Positions 33,215 through 49,469 of a stretch of 64,000 bases of DNA are shown piece after piece. The DNA comes from Spironucleus salmonicida (taxonomy: Eukaryota; Fornicata; Diplomonadida; Hexamitidae), in contig CM035318.1 of NCBI GenBank assembly GCA_000497125.2, forward strand, positions 1,484,001 to 1,548,000. Direction: 5' to 3'. Made by a program: the position numbers and the translations under genes. The notes under the pieces were generated by a model, which saw only the letters and a program-made list of their open reading frames with translations, did not search any database and was not told the DNA's origin. Every line of letters starts with the position of its first letter. Positions within the stretch are counted from its first letter, which is position 1.

Positions 33215-34138
33215 ATGTAAGATACAAAATAATTAAGTTATGAGTAGTAAATTATAGGATAATAAGTATAAATTTAAGAGTTTATTATTTAATAGGAAGC
33301 TTATAAGTCTAAATTAAAATCTGAAATAAAAGATATATAAACAAAAATTAATTCGTATAAATAAGTAATAATACCAGATGAGATTCTATAGCTCTAAAAG
33401 GAAATTTAATAAAAATAAAGTAAAATACTAAAAGAATCAGAAAATGTCATTAACTAAGTGAAAAAAGATTAGCATTTACAATAATTGGAACAAGAACAAA
33501 GCTAGAAATAAATATAATTGAAAACAAAGCCTAATTATACAGCTGGCTATTTCAATTAACTGAAGCAAGAAAAAAATAGGTTAAATAATGATATTGCAGA
33601 TGCAGAAAAACAGATGCTATAATGTTTAGAGTAAATTGAAGAAGCTTAAAAAGAAGAAAGAAATTTGAAATAATAATTAGTTTATAAAGAAGTTACAGAT
33701 GAGTCCAGCTCAGAATTATTTGACCATGATAAAATGGTGGAAAACTTATAGTAAGTAGATACAGAACTACCATAAAATAAAGAACGTTATAGAAATTCAG
33801 TTAAAATTAGATCTTCATCACCAATACCAAAAAATATACATTCAAAATGCTAGGCATTATTAAAAACGTATAAAAATAGAACATTAATAATCAAGTAAGC
33901 AATTAAAAAGATGAAAGTCGATTTTGAAATAATAATCGAGAAAACAATTAAAGCTTTAAGAGAGTGCGAAATGTTAGAATCATTTTATATTAACGGCGAG
34001 TTAGCGTTGAACTAAGACGAAAAGGAGTAACTTGCAGCACGAATAGCAGAAGATTAAGGATTTGTCACGGCATTAATTAGAATTAGTTTATAAGGAAGCA
34101 ATAACGTAGGTTTATTAAAATAGGATCATATTTACTGA
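33215..34138 (+). CDS. Coiled-coil protein, 307 aa
   Basis: The frame is very rich in TAA/TAG Gln codons and ends in TAC TGA. Residues ~15-180 are a Lys/Glu/Gln coiled coil (for example YKSKLKSEIKDIQTKINSYK). A Ser-rich linker (VKIRSSSPIPKN) comes next, then a helical segment with TYKNRTLIIKQAIKKMKVDF and LRECEMLESF. I do not recognise a family. Given its neighbours, a cytoskeletal or flagellar role is possible but not shown. It lies 46 bp upstream of the giant dynein-like gene. Confidence 0.65.
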
Positions 34139-34184
34139 TATTTACTATTATATATAATATATAAACAATTTTTCATTTTTAATA

Positions 34185-37100
34185 ATGGAGGACAAAGTAT
34201 ATATGTTTATTAAATCATTTTATGATGAACGATTTCATTAGTGCCTTAGAGAATAACTTTAAAATTTAGAAAGAACGCAAGATTTATATCAAATTAGAGA
34301 AATTTAGCTCATTTAAGTGTCATCAGAAGAAGATAAAATGTTGAGTAGCATTAATTATAATATTATTATTAATTAACCATCAAAAGTATTTTACATATAT
34401 GGACAACTAATTGGGGATTTTAACAAATAAACATTACTCAGATAATTGTCATTTATGATAGAACAAAATGCACATCAAGAGGTTAATTCATTTATACCTA
34501 AACTTAAATAATTAGATTAGTTAATACAAGTATATAAATTAACTGAAATAATATTAATGCCAACACTATACAATATTTACAATATTTCTAATTTTGCAAA
34601 ATTCTTTAGTGTTATTTAATTAAAGTTATAGTAAAATGAGTTATTATAATTTGTAGACTATGGATAGTTGTTTCCTAATATACCAGTTAGTATAACGGAA
34701 ACTTCAATCATAAAGTCTTATTAGAACTTTTTTTAGTATTAAGCTAGAAAAAAACTAAAAATTACTCAGAATATAAAAATTTCAAGCTAAATTTCTGGAA
34801 ATATTATTAAAATTACTCCAAAAAATAAGTAGGTCATAATTTTAGCTACAAAAATATTATATATTTTATTAGAAACTTACCTTTAATAACTTATTAATAT
34901 AGAACAATCAACATCTATGACTGGAATAAATGTAACCTATTAACAAATTATATTATAATTTTAAAAAAGTTAATTTAATCTTAGTTAAATATTTACTCTA
35001 TTAAAGTAATAAGAATTTTTATAAATTTTTGATGTTCTTTAATAATATAGATATTCAATATAAATGGGGCTATTTTCGGCATTACCATAGTTAAATAGTT
35101 AAATTGATGAATCATTGAAATTAATAGATGATTTATTTGACTGTAAATAGACATTATTTATTGCTTTAGATAATCATGAAATATAATTAACAAAGACAAT
35201 TTAATTATACTAGTAGCTGTCTTAACATTTATGGCTTATTAATAATCCTGATGTTAAAATAAAATTAATATTTAGTTATTTTAATCGAAAAGTGGAATAA
35301 AGATATTATTTTAAATCTAAAGGTTTTATATGCTTACTACTAGAAATATAATAGTTTTATTTAAATTCTTTTGATAATATTTAAATTATAATACTAAATA
35401 ACAAAAAATTATTAAATTTAACTGAGTTTGAGACAATGCAAATAATAAACGTTGTTATCAATGATATTGTAAATTTTTTAAAGATATTATTAAGTAATTT
35501 AATATAATTTATATTTACACGAGTAAGTTAGTTTTAAATTGATCTAGGATCAAGCTTACTTATTTCTTAGTCATCTAAAGAATTTTAAACGGTACTATCT
35601 ATAGATAAATAGATTATTGAATTTTATAATTCATAACCAAATGCAATTTCTCTTTTAAGATCTTTATTATTAATAAATGGCTAGGACTTTTAAAAATATT
35701 ACGCTTAGGATAATGATTTTATATTCGAAGATTTTAATGATTACTATAGTTAATAGGTATTAGAAATAACAGGGTAAGATTTATTATTGATGAATTTTTA
35801 AGAGTATGTTTTACTAGGCCCAGGATTGGTATAGATTTTTATTAAAATAAACCATCTGGCATATGTTATAACAAGCTAATTAAAAAGTATGATAATGAAT
35901 CTTAGATAACAGTAATTAAAAGAAGTAAGTATTAAAATGGAATAAGTTTTTAAATCCATCTAAAATGATCTTAACCTGTTTGATAGTTAAATAATTTTAT
36001 CATTAGAATATATTAAATATTTAAAAACGATTAACTAATATTCATAGGTTAAGTTTTTGGGTAAATTAGATTTAAGAGAAATTATCTTGCATAAATAGTT
36101 AGATACAGATAATAATGTATCTTCACTTATACCATTATAAGAAGAATAGCTAAACTACAATAATCTATAATTTACATCTTAACTTATTGAGTAAGAATTA
36201 TCATTTCTATTAGAAGACTTATAAGTTGATGTCATATCATAATTTTTAACAGCAATTGATTATTATTTCTTAGAATTTCATTAGTTTACTTTAGATTTTG
36301 TCGAAAAACTTCATCAAAATAATAATACAGCAACAACTGAAAAATTTTTCAATGAAAATGATATTTAAATGTCTTCATCACTAAAAATATTCAACTAAAA
36401 TAAAAACTTAATTAATGTACAAGGGGGATCTTGGACAAGAGTCTAAAATATTTCTTAATATGCGGATTTATTTGGATTTAATTTATATACATAAGAAACG
36501 GAACGATTTTAGATTTATTAATAGAATATAGTAGATTTTAATATTATTCTTTCAAAATCTTTGCTAAATATTATTTAATCTTAACTATAATTGAAAGAGA
36601 ATTTAGATTTGGATATACAGTTAAAATTTTTAGGAAAAATTTCTAGTCCCATATCTTAGAAAAATAATAATCTAATAGATTTATAATTTTAAAAGAGCTT
36701 CATTTCTATTGTAAATAAATTAGGAATTTATCTAAAAAATTCAGAATAGTATGTAATAAATATTATACAGAAGAAAGAGCAAGAATTTTAATACATATTG
36801 AAGTCTACATTGAAATCACCATTTACTGTTACTAATTTACCTTCTATTGTTTTATACTTATCACATATTTATAGAAACATTGTTGGTATTAATAGATCTG
36901 TGGAATCTGTTTAAAATATGATGAAAAAGTTTCCATCAAATGAAGATTTTGATATAATACTTTTACGATCATTAGATTTAACTAATAATACTAGTATTTT
37001 ACTATAATCTTTTTTTAAGTTATGGCAGTAATCCCGCATAACTTCATTTTTTAAAAAATAATTATAAGACCCACTACTAAAAAATAATATACAATATAAT

Positions 37101-40100
37101 TCTAAGAATTTATTAGTTGAAGATAATATCAGTTTTGCTTTATATGACAGATTTAACTATTGTTTTTCGTAGGTTCTATAACATTTATACACATAAGCTC
37201 AAGATTCAATACATATACTACTGTTATTTAAAGAGATGAATTATTAGATTAATTACCCTGAAGCATTATTTAAAACAAGTTTCGAGTTAACATGCTTATC
37301 TAGACTTTAGTTTTTTAAGCCTTAAAAAGAATATCATAAATTTATATTAATAGCTCAAGAATCTTAGTAAAGTGTTCCAGTATTATAAAAGATTCTGTCA
37401 TATAGATCATAGATTATCAATTTATTGGGAATTTAATAAATTTTTGCAGATATGTTTATTTATTAAGTTATAGATTTAGAGATATAGTTAATTGATCTAT
37501 CTTTCCTAGTTACATGGAGTTCGGTTAGATCTTAAAATTCAATAAATAAGTTACTAGAACTATATACTGAACTTTTTTAGATAATTAAGTTTACTATTTA
37601 AAAGTTTAAATAAATGTATAATCCATTCCTATAAGATGTTTATTAAGATTTTACAGATATTATTATGGAAAGAATATAGAAGCTAATTATTGGTGAAAAT
37701 AAACTATCATTTGTTTAAATACAAGTTTTATTTCTAGACATGGTAAAATAGCATTTTTAAAATATTCATATTTCATATACTAATCTTTTTTAAATTACTT
37801 AATTTATTAAAACTTAAATAAAGTCAATTTCATCAACATCATTATTATTTTTCATACTTCTTATTAATAGTAATCGGTAAATGTATCTACTATAGAAATT
37901 GTATAGTAGTATGACACTTGTAGACTTAATTTAGTCACATTAAAATATTTCATTATAATTAGCTCATCCATTCTATGACTATCTAAATAGTTAAATAGAA
38001 ATACAGTTTATAGAAATGATTTAAAAGGAAGTTATTAAAAGTTATTGTAGGTTTATTACATAATTCTTTATATTTATATTAGAGCAAGATTATTTTGAAT
38101 TTAATATTAATGTGGAAAATGATTAAATTAGTATATACCCATCAATTAACAAAATTTAATGTTAATTTTTAAAATTAATTTAAGATTCATACAAAATAGT
38201 ATTCAACAGTACATTATTTAATTTATCATTAGATGACCATTAAAATTTCATTGAATTAAAGTTATATATTTTATTTTATAAAATTGAAAATATTATTCAA
38301 AAAAAGATAGATAATAGCTAAAATATTATTCAACATATAAATATTAATATAAAAAATAGAAATTAAGTGTTAGAAGAACCAACAATTCATCAAATTTTTA
38401 TTTAAGAAAAAGAAATGACAGAATTTATTAAAATATCATAATTGGAATAAGAGATTTGTGCAAAAGTTTCTACAATATAGTAGTTATAAACAAAATAACT
38501 AGATTTAGAGCTATAATTTTCAAAAATGAAATGGATAAATACTAAGCATATATCATTATCTTTTAGATTATAAACATACTAGAACTAACTATAGTAGTCT
38601 AACTTAGTTAGAATAAATATATCTTAGCTGTTATAAAATTTAGAGATATTTTTATAAACTTTTTATTTTTGTAATTATAATTTATCTAAATATGAACAGG
38701 TAAATTCATATATATAAAGTTTAATTTATGGAACCGATTAATTAGAGATCTTATACCAACGCTCTCAGCATATTGATAATGTAATTAAATCAAACATTAC
38801 CTTAATTGGAAAAAGATAATATGTATTTTTTGATAGTTAATTTGAATATTTTGTCTAAAAATTTTATAAAACAGATGAGCAATTTATTTATAATTTATAA
38901 TAAGTATTAGATTCTGTTAGATTGAAATGTGAAACATAAAGGTAAAGTCTTTAAAACCTTAGCAAAAATTTAACTTAGTATTTATTGCGATCTTGTGATG
39001 ATATTGTTGCTTCATTTTAAATTACATACAATCAATACTATACTAATGGTCCTACGTAATATTATACTAGCAATTTTACCAAAGAGAGTTTAGGTGTCTT
39101 AGTATAGTTACTTTTATCAACAGATAAGAAAAAATTTATTAAACGGAAGGAATAAACTTCAGTGTATTATGAATAGATATTATCAAGCCAAAATTTTTAA
39201 ATTATTAGCTTACATGATATAACTAAGTATTTATTAGGCTTTAAGCATAACGATATCTTTATAGTTGATTCTTAGACTAATATATTTATTTTAAGTGAAG
39301 AACCTAGTCATATTTCCTCAGCAAAAATATAGTACTTAAATAATAATTAAATTAGTTTGTAGATGTTAAATTAAGAGCTTGCATCGAATATAGATATTGT
39401 AATTCAATAAGTATTTGAAAATGTATTTGATATCAGTTTGAACGAATAATATATCTTATTTTCTGGTTATATTTTTCCGAATAAATTAGACTATTTTAAT
39501 GATTGTACTTAAAAGTCTATTGACTTGAACAAAAGTTTTTAGTATATTTTTAGTTCATAATAACTTAAGATTAATTAGCTTTAGATTTTAATAAAAATAT
39601 AAACAATATATGCAGTTCAAGGACAATTACCTATAGAATAAATAATTAGATTAGTTAAGTATATAGATTAGTTGGACCAACTTTTTAGAGTAATCCTTCA
39701 AACAAATACTATTATATAATAATTTTATAGAATTAAGGCTTAAATTTTATTTTCTCCGTTGCATTCTCAGTCTAGCTAGCTTTGGTATCCTGGTAAAAGT
39801 AATGCTAATACTGTTTTGTAATTTTTCATATAATAATTAACAGAATAGATCAGTATTCTACATTAATTGATCGTTAGTTTTGATCTTATTTATTCTAAAT
39901 AGTTTTTTGTTTTTGCCAAACTTATTTATTTTATTTATTATTCTTTTAAAGAAGTTATATTAAAATCATTTTCAATTGTTAATGACTATAAGTATGATTT
40001 TTTAAAGTAAGCATTTATCGAAGAGAAAATTTAAAGAGTAGAAACTATTGGAGATATAATAGAGTTGTATTTTAGACCTGAAAATTTTATGATCACAATT

Positions 40101-43100
40101 TAGCACATAAGTGAGTTTTCGCTATCATATAATTAAAATGAAAAATTTAGTGCACTCAAGCAAAATGTTTTATAGTTACATGTTGATGTTAATAAAGTTT
40201 TATAAAATCATTTAAGTACAAACAGTGTTATACTCATTTAGTTATCTAGCAGAATTAAAGAGTATCAACAGTAAATTTAATTAAATGTTAATGATTTATA
40301 AGTAAAATAAATTGTCTAATTTAGGTAGTTAGAAGAGTTTTATGATGTAATATCGTTTGAATTAAAGATATTAGAAGTTATTATTAGTTCTTATTATAGT
40401 TTTAAGTAAGTTTTTGAGTTACTTAGTAATATTGATTAATTTAGTTTTGACTTAATTGCATACTAGTAGATTAATAATTTTGTTTAAAATTTAGGATATA
40501 CATTTAGAAATAATATATATACTCAAAATGTTTAGTCAATTTTTGATTTTTATGATTAGAGTAAAAAAGAAAAAATTTATCATATTTAAAATATCCATTT
40601 AGCAAAATTTTAATATCAGGACGATATCACCTAGGACCAATATTAGATTCCATTATTTTAATTAAAAACGTAATAAAATGAAATTATACCTACAATTAAT
40701 CCTATAGCACATGGATTTTATGATAATTACATTTATTGTAATGATAATTTTAATTTAATTCAGCAAAAAGATGGTACAACAAAAGGCTTATAACCTTAAT
40801 TTTTAGGGTTTTTTGCATAAAGGTAAGGAACATTTTCATAAGAATTAGGATAACCTTCTATTTTAGTAAATTTGTAAAAAACTTAGTAGGGTTCTTATGA
40901 TTTATTAATTAATGATATTTAGGGACTAATTAATGTTATCTATCTTTTTAAAAATGCTTGGTCATAATTTATCGACAGATTTTTGAGCCAATCAAATTTT
41001 AAAATGCTATCCAAAAAATAATTTCCTTTAATATTATCAGATATTTAAGGTGTAAGTGTATTATTTTAGTAGACTATATAATAGTATACTAAGTTGTATA
41101 AGTCTTATTGTTCGTATAATAATGAATTGCTTAAGATATAGATAGATAATTTTCATACACTATTTTTATCAAAATAATAGTAATTTCCATAAATATCAGA
41201 AGAATAATATAATAAATATATTGAGATTTAATAGTATTTCTTCGATAAATAATTAATTGGCCTTTAAAATATCAATTTGTTTGATAATATAAGCTTTTAA
41301 TAATTATCCATACTATTAGGATTAGAAATTCAGTCTATTATATTATGCAATTAACATATTATAGGAATATTATTATCATCGAACTACATTTTACTATTTA
41401 AGAATAAGATATTATTCTATTTAAATAATCATTAGCTTTCTCTAGCGTTTGTTTTCAATTTTTGTAGATAAGAAATTATTAATACATTATAAATACTTCG
41501 AATTTAGATTTCAATAAAATTAGGCTTGATAAGGCCTTATAATTTTGCTTTTATAATTAACTAACGCTTAAATTTAGATATATCTTAAGTTTATTTTGAG
41601 TCAATGAAAGTTCTTACCAATGTTGCTAACTAAGTTTCTAAGAATATTGTTTCAATTATAAAGGATTCAACGCCGTTATTATTTATGGGAGATATATAAT
41701 TTATATTTTTTGATTTTAAAGAAACTAACAGTCCCTTTTACTAGTTCTTTTAACGTGAAAGTATTATAAATTTTAAATATTTAAATATTGCCCCGGATAC
41801 TATTTATTTTTAATTGATTACATGTTTAATAACCTTATTAGTTAGTGCATGTTATATTTCAGAATATCAAATAGTTTAATAGTATTATTATAAGTAAATT
41901 GATGATATTATGTTATAACTAAGTAATAATGCATAATTAGAAGGAAATACAGAAAGACTTTATTTTTTATAAATTTTATAATAATAACTTCTGTAATCTA
42001 ATGAAGGGGTATTAAAGGAATATGTTTTTAAAATACTTAATGACTAATAAATTTATATTAGTACTTTAGAGTAATAACCATTATTTAGTGAAATTTTAAA
42101 GAAATAGATAAATAAGGCAATCGATGAATAAGTTAACGATGAGTCATTTACTGAGGTTTAAGTATTAAAAGTAATAAAATAACAATTATTTTATTAAGAT
42201 GTAGACTGCATAGAATTACTTAAGCGATTTGAAACTCTACTTAAAAGAATATTTATTATACACCAAATAGCATATTCATTAACCTTAAATTTAAAGGATA
42301 CTATTTTTATTTCTGGTTATTTTGAAAAAATTCCATCGATATCATTTTCTTAATATCATAAATTATTTGTAGTTAAAGAATAACAAAATATAGGCAATAC
42401 TATATAAAGCTAAAGTAAATAATTATAATTTTCTATGAGAAATTCCATCCCTATTAATTCATAAGTATTTTTTGATTCACCATTTTATAAATTCAGACCA
42501 TTTATTTTCGAAGATTAGTATGAAATTTTTTATCAGCTTAATTCTTTTAAAATGCATATAAATTTAGTAGGTAAATAGTTAACAGGGCTTGTAAAACCAT
42601 AATAATACAAATTTAGTAATTATTCAGCAAAAGATTTCTATGAATGTTTACTAGAATTATCTTCAATTTTTACGCATAATGTACCACTAGTTTTAGGTTC
42701 TATTAACAATCATACATTATATTTATTTGGTAGTATTACAGGGCTATATATACTAATTTTGGATAATTTAGATGATCTTAATATTATTTCATAAAAGTTT
42801 TTGATATTAATTAATGACTAGCCAGATTTACCTGCTTTAATAAATACTTTTTATATTAACCAGTAAAATGGAATATACTCTACCAAGAACAAAGATATCA
42901 TAGAATAAACTTATTCATAAAATATTGTCGTCAGTTAAATAATTATCCAATCAAAATCTTTACAATCATTTAGATAGTCATGTTAATTTGCGTCTTAAGA
43001 AAGAATTGATTTTAATGCTTTATTGTTTAAGATGGATTTTAGAGATTATAGTTCAAAAATTATAGCAAAATTTATAATGTAAAATTAACATCAAATAGCC

Positions 43101-46100
43101 AGTAAAAATTATAAATTAATATTTAGTACTATAAAAAATTTAATGAATAATTATCATTAATAAGATATAGAGTAATTATTAATAAATTTGTAATAAATAT
43201 AATTTATATACAAAAATGTATGTAAAAAATTTGAATCTATAATTACACAAGATAATTTTATATAATATTTTGAATAACTGTTTACATTTTCTTACCTTTT
43301 GGCTACATCATAATATAATTTGCTAAATTCATTATTGAGTAAAGAAAACTATTTCTTTTTGAATAATATGATTGAAAACTTTAACAAATATATCACATCT
43401 ATCTTTGGCCATGTCAATGATATTGTTTTTAAACAAGCACTAGTCATGTTATAAACTGAAATAGAATTTGCAAGCTGTGTCAAGATATCGCTAAAGAATA
43501 AAAATTTATTAGAATAAATTGTCTATACTATACTTAAGATTATTAATTAGTAATATTATAAACTTATCTAGCAAGGAGATTTATATTTAATCATAACTGA
43601 ATCAAAACAAATAACAGTTTCATTTAATAAAGTGGGTTTAATTTTTAATCTGAATAATTTATCAAGCTTAGAATAATACTAATTTTCAATTAAATTTTAA
43701 TAATATGTTATTTTAGAAAAACAATATTTAGAAATTCATGGTGAAGATTTTCGAGATTAATTATTATTAATTTACTATCTTAGAAAATATTAAAATGTAA
43801 CAGATGAGAAGAAGCTTATTTTCTACTCCTAATTTATTTAAAAAATGGTTATTAACAATAAAACATAAACTTGTTTAGTATCTTCTTTAGAAAAGTAGTA
43901 AGATTATAAATTTTAAATTGACTTATTAAATAAGAAAATAGAACCAATAATATCATTTGGCTCAAATATTGCTGAATTTTTTTCAGTATAACAAACATAT
44001 ATTAATACACCTTAGTTAATGATACTAAGATAGTATGTATTATCCATTATAATAGGATGGATTATTTCTGGATATTATAATAAAAATGTTTTCAGTATTA
44101 CCATATAAGACTATAATCTTACATTAGAATAAATTTTAGAATAAATTTGTTTTGATTAATAATATTTTAGTCATATAAATATTCCAAAGTAAAAATATTT
44201 AGTATATAAAATTTTTGATGAAGATATGGTAGATTTAAATTCTTTTGATAATATATTACTTAATGAGTATTATGGTGTTATCATAGTTCTTATAACTGAA
44301 AATACTGATTTGATTAGCTAGTTGTAAAGTAAAATATTATTAAGTTTTAATAATTATTTACTATTCACACTAAGTTTTGCCGAAAATTCTACCAAGATAT
44401 AAACTACAAATAAAAGATTATACATTACAAACCCGTATAATCAGGACTTACTAAAAATAGCATAATTTCATTTAGTCAGAATACTATAATCGTTTAATAA
44501 TATTTCATTAATATTCGTTAGCTATGATGATACAATCTAGTATACAGCTTAATTTATTAGACGTCTTTTTGGATTATATAGTAACACTTAAATTATAATT
44601 AAATATATCATCATATTAAGTCAATATCTTGATCGGCAAAAAGTTAAGACAAAATAAGTCTTAGTTGAAGCCCTATAAATATCATATGTTATTTTAAAAT
44701 TATAGTATTAATTTTCTAATGATTTTGAGCTATTATGTAGTGTTGAACCTGAATTTATTAAACTGATTGCTATATTTTTTGAGCTTCTACCTTCAGATAT
44801 ACCTTTATAAAGCTATGATTTAGACAAATAAGAAATGACAACGACTTTTGGATATAATTTTAACTTATTAATTCATAATTTTTAAAAAATTATCTGGGTA
44901 GATAAATAACTAAACAATCGGTTTTTATTGCAATACAATGAAAAAGCTAGAGAAATTTTATTCATTTAACATTGTGATGGATAATTTATTTTAAATGATT
45001 AAGTAATGTTTATAGTTAAATAGATAATATACTACTATTAAAATCATACATTAACTTATTCAGTAAAACCTTTAAAATTATAAACATTGGATAGAATAAT
45101 TTTAAGTTTTTGCAGTTAATAGTTACAAATGTAAAATAATCATAAAATATTAATGCAAGTTATTGATTCCTAGAACCAAGATTTATAGTATTATACACAA
45201 TAAATTAATATTATGATATAAAATTTATAGTATAAATTAAAATAAATAAAAAAGGATAACACATTATAAATATATTGTTTTGTAGTGTTTTAAAATCACT
45301 AAACATCTTCTCATTTCAATACACTTTTGAATGCTTTCTGTTCATAGTCTACATTTAACCTATTTTCACAGAAATTAAAAAATAGATTGAAGGCTATATT
45401 ATAAATTTAAAATTTAGACATGTAAGTATTAATAAATAAATTTTTCTTACCAATTATACAATTAGACTCTAATTCTTTTATTAAAAAACATTACTATGAA
45501 TAAATGGATACACAGCCAATATATTAGCTGGTTAATAAATGTATTCCAACAAAATATATCAATATGGTATAATAATAAATTACAGAAGATATCTTAGATT
45601 TAAGTACTTAGTATAATTCATAAGATGTATTATATTGGTATAATAGAAAAATTGTTAATTATGTTTAAAATATTAATTTATTTTTACTTGTTACTAAAGA
45701 TAATAAATAATTATCAAATTATGAAATTTAAAAATTATAGCATGAATCAACAATTAGATAACTTGAACAAGATCTACTTACCTTAGGAAATTAATATCAT
45801 CTTGATCTTTAGTTTTTATAGGATATAAAATAGCAGATATTTAATGGTTAAGAATCTATACAATCAAAATAAGCAATATATTACGAATTAAAAGATAATT
45901 TTATGATTATTAATAATGAAGTTAGCCAATAAGAAAATATTTTAAACTAGTTATAATTAAAATTAAGTTAGCTTTAAAGATAGGTTATTTCAATAGTAAA
46001 AACATTTTTATAGCCACCAGAATTAGTGAAACGTATGCTAGACTGCTTGTCTATATTATTAAATATTAATATTAATATTATTGAAAGTTAAGTGTGCGAG

Positions 46101-49100
46101 CTTCATATTAACTTTTAAGATAAATAAGATTTAACATTTAATAAAATGCTTATAGTATAGTCCACATATCATTAAGACAATATATAATTAGATGTTCAAA
46201 AAATCGAGGAGTTATTACCTTATAATTTTAAACTTTAGGAATATTGTTTTTAACATGGTTATTAAATTATTTATACAAAAACCTCATTTATTTCTGAAAG
46301 ATTGAGATTAAGTTATTCAAACGTATAACAGTCTGATATTATTTTTAAAAATAATATTATCACTTCAACAATAATATAAAACGAAGGCTACAAAACATTA
46401 TCACTTGTTTATTTTACTCCAGTGGATAGTTTCAATACTAATTAAACTAGTTATAGATCCACAGTATTTGATGATAGAATATTGTAGTTGAATCCTGCGT
46501 AAATAACTCCAGAATCTATTGAACTATTATAACCATATTTATCTTCACCTGATTTTAATTCACTTACGATGACATAAACATCAGAGTAATTATTTGATAT
46601 TTCTAATTGGATATCTGTCATTCTATAAATTAAAAAACATTACGATATATATTTTCCTTTAAAATATAAACTAATAAAAGAAAAGTAGTATCTTTAAGAC
46701 CTATCAACTGAATTAGATAAAGTAAATGTTATATTATGTGAAGACTAAATAATTTTGGATCTAAAGAAAAATAGTATTTCTAAAAATTTAAAAGATTAAA
46801 CAAATATTCTCACTAAATCAGAGTTTATTAATAATTAATTACATACTCAAGTTAACAAAATCTAATAAATATTAGAGTATTAACATAATAAGTAATCACT
46901 TTTATAATAGTATGTTAATGAAATTAAATTTATATATTCAGATTGTTTATAGATAAAGTAATAAGTGCCAAGAAATATAAAATGTGGTATTAATATTTTT
47001 ACGGATAATATTTTTAATTTATCAGAGATAGATCAATACTTATTTACAATAAATTATAATATTATCTCACCAAAATGTTACTTTTTTTCTTCCATTACTC
47101 CATGGATCGCATCATTTATGACTACAAAATAAGCTATTGATTTTGTTGAACAATTATAGTCATAAAATAATATTTATGTTATAGATGCAGATAACCATTT
47201 TTAAGTAGTAATTAAAGGATTAATTACCTAACTAGATTTAGTCAATTCTTAGTTAAAGTAGTTAAATTATTTCAGCAAAATTTAGCCTTTTTATGAAATT
47301 TAGTCTTTTGAAATTGAAATATTTGATTCACTAGAATCATTATTTATCCATGGTTAATCATTCAGGGACAGTTTTTTATTTGTGTACATTAATATAAAAG
47401 AGCTAGATACATTTAGTGCTAATTTATAAATATTCAATCTTTATAAGGCGAATAACAAAATTATTTTAATAGGTTAGTAACAGATAAATAATTTTGAAGA
47501 GCTTAGTTATTTCAAATTTTAGTTACACTAACCTTTGAAATATATTATTATGTCATCAATAAATATAAATAATAGTTTAATGCTAAAATTACAATAATCA
47601 TATGTTTCAATGTACTGTTCATTAATTGATTATCTATTATGTTGCACAGAGAATAATTTTGAATATTTAGACTCTGCTAAAGAAAATTTTGAAAGTGAAA
47701 AGCAAATTTGGATAGTAAAATATAATAGTTGTAAAGAATCAACGTAAAGTTATGCTGTTTTTAGCGAAATTTGCTAGTATTTAATTTAATTATCGCATCA
47801 TAGAATTAATAATTATACAGAATCAGATATACTCTATTTAGCTAATATATACTCCCATCAGTTGATAACAAGTGATAAGTTTTAAGAGGATCTAAATTTA
47901 CACGAACAGATTTAATTTTTAATAATTTAAGATATACTAAGATATATCGATAAAGAAGATTACATAATGGCATACTTTAAACTATTAAAATAAGATTAGA
48001 TTAAGAATTTATATAAGATTTTTACAATAAATTATTTCCATCATTTAGTAACTTTTAAATCAAATATGTATAAAGCACAAGTAAACAACATTAACTTCAT
48101 TAATTGTTAAGTTAAGACATAATTTTTAAGCATTTTAAGTTATTTTAATATGCAAAATGAGAAATTATTCAAAGTAGTTGAGTTATATATGATATAAGAT
48201 CCATTTTATTTATATTGCTTGGAGCTATGTTTTTTTTACTAAACACTAGATTAAAAACTTGTAAATCATATTAATAATGGTGTTCAATTAGGTTTTTTGC
48301 CTGAAATGGCGTATACTCAATCTGTTGAATAAGCTAGTTCAATGTCTTTTGAATTTAATTATCCTGATCAATTTAAAGAATTAATTTAATTGTATTTAAA
48401 CACTAATTTTGAACAGGTCAAATAATATGTAAATCTATGTTTTTATTATATGTTTGGTTTCTTTAATCATTATAGAGAGTTAATATAAATGCTACCAACA
48501 GTCGATTATCATATCCCGCCAAAATAATATGAATTTAAGGCTCCAAATTAACTAACGATAGCACTTTCAGATTAAATTGAGCCAAATATAAACTTTCAAC
48601 TCTAAAACTAGTAGTTTAATTTTAACTAAATATAATAGCTATTAATAAAGTAAGAGCCAAAAATTTTACATTTAGATACACTATAAATGCTGAATTATTC
48701 TTCAAATCTTGCTAATTCATAGATTTAGACAAATTCTCTTAATTTTTAATTTATTGAAGAGAAAAAACTCTAGGCATAATATCCTTACAAATGTGAAAAT
48801 ATATTTTAGGTAGGAAATAATCCCCATAAATTATTATAAACTATACTTCATTTAGATAATTAAATTTTGAATAATTTGATGTAGCTGTCTTAATTATATA
48901 GTGACTAGTCAATTCGAATTGTTATAGATTCGTAAATAGTACCATTCGTACCATCAGTAGTTTTAGCTCTTTGTTTAATAATATACTAATCAAACTAGTC
49001 TCCTTTTATTATAAATAGTTATCTACGATAGTTGTATATTAGTACTGTATAATTAAGCTCAACAGAATTTACTTAAATGGATTTTTTAGACCTTGTTAAA

Positions 49101-49364
49101 CCTGCAAAAGTTGATATAGATGGGATTTAGTGTGGAAGAATTATACTTGGTCTTGTGAATAAGGAACATGATTTAAAAATTGCAATGCTAAAAGCTATTT
49201 GTAGTGAAATAGACTAAATTTAAGTTCCAATAAAAATAGATAGTTATTAATTAGATACAATATAAAGTTATTAAAAGCAATGGGAAGATTTTTTGAATGA
49301 ACTAGATTAATGCATTGAAATCAGTAATGCATAAAGCCCAAGATGGTAAAGTAAAAGTTAGTGA
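34185..49364 (+). CDS. Divergent dynein heavy-chain-like protein, 5059 aa, no visible Walker A motifs
   Basis: A single frame of 5059 codons without TGA (spot checks along its length keep phase) is strong evidence of one gene. The stalk identifies it: a long coiled coil (near 3870-3940) ends in LQPPELVKRMLDCLSILL, matching dynein NPPAGVKLVMEAVCIL at the microtubule-binding tip, and a returning coiled coil lies near 4160-4240. An AAA5-like block follows (AVFSEICQYLIQLSHHRINN near 4525), then IRIVIDSQIVPFVPSVV, like the dynein RLWLTSMP..FPVSIL region. Where AAA1-AAA4 should be I find no GxxGxGK[S/T]; a VFNFCRQE like dynein VFNCSDQ has no P-loop before it. The tail is long and the C-terminus short. 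It may be a non-motor dynein relative or one evolving fast. The stop is TAG TGA TGG. Confidence 0.65.
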
Positions 49365-49469
49365 TGGGTATATAATATTATAAGTATACATTTAAAAAAT
49401 ACATTAATTTTTTAATTATTAACATTAATATATACCAATACAATCGATTTAATTGACCTCTAAATTAGA

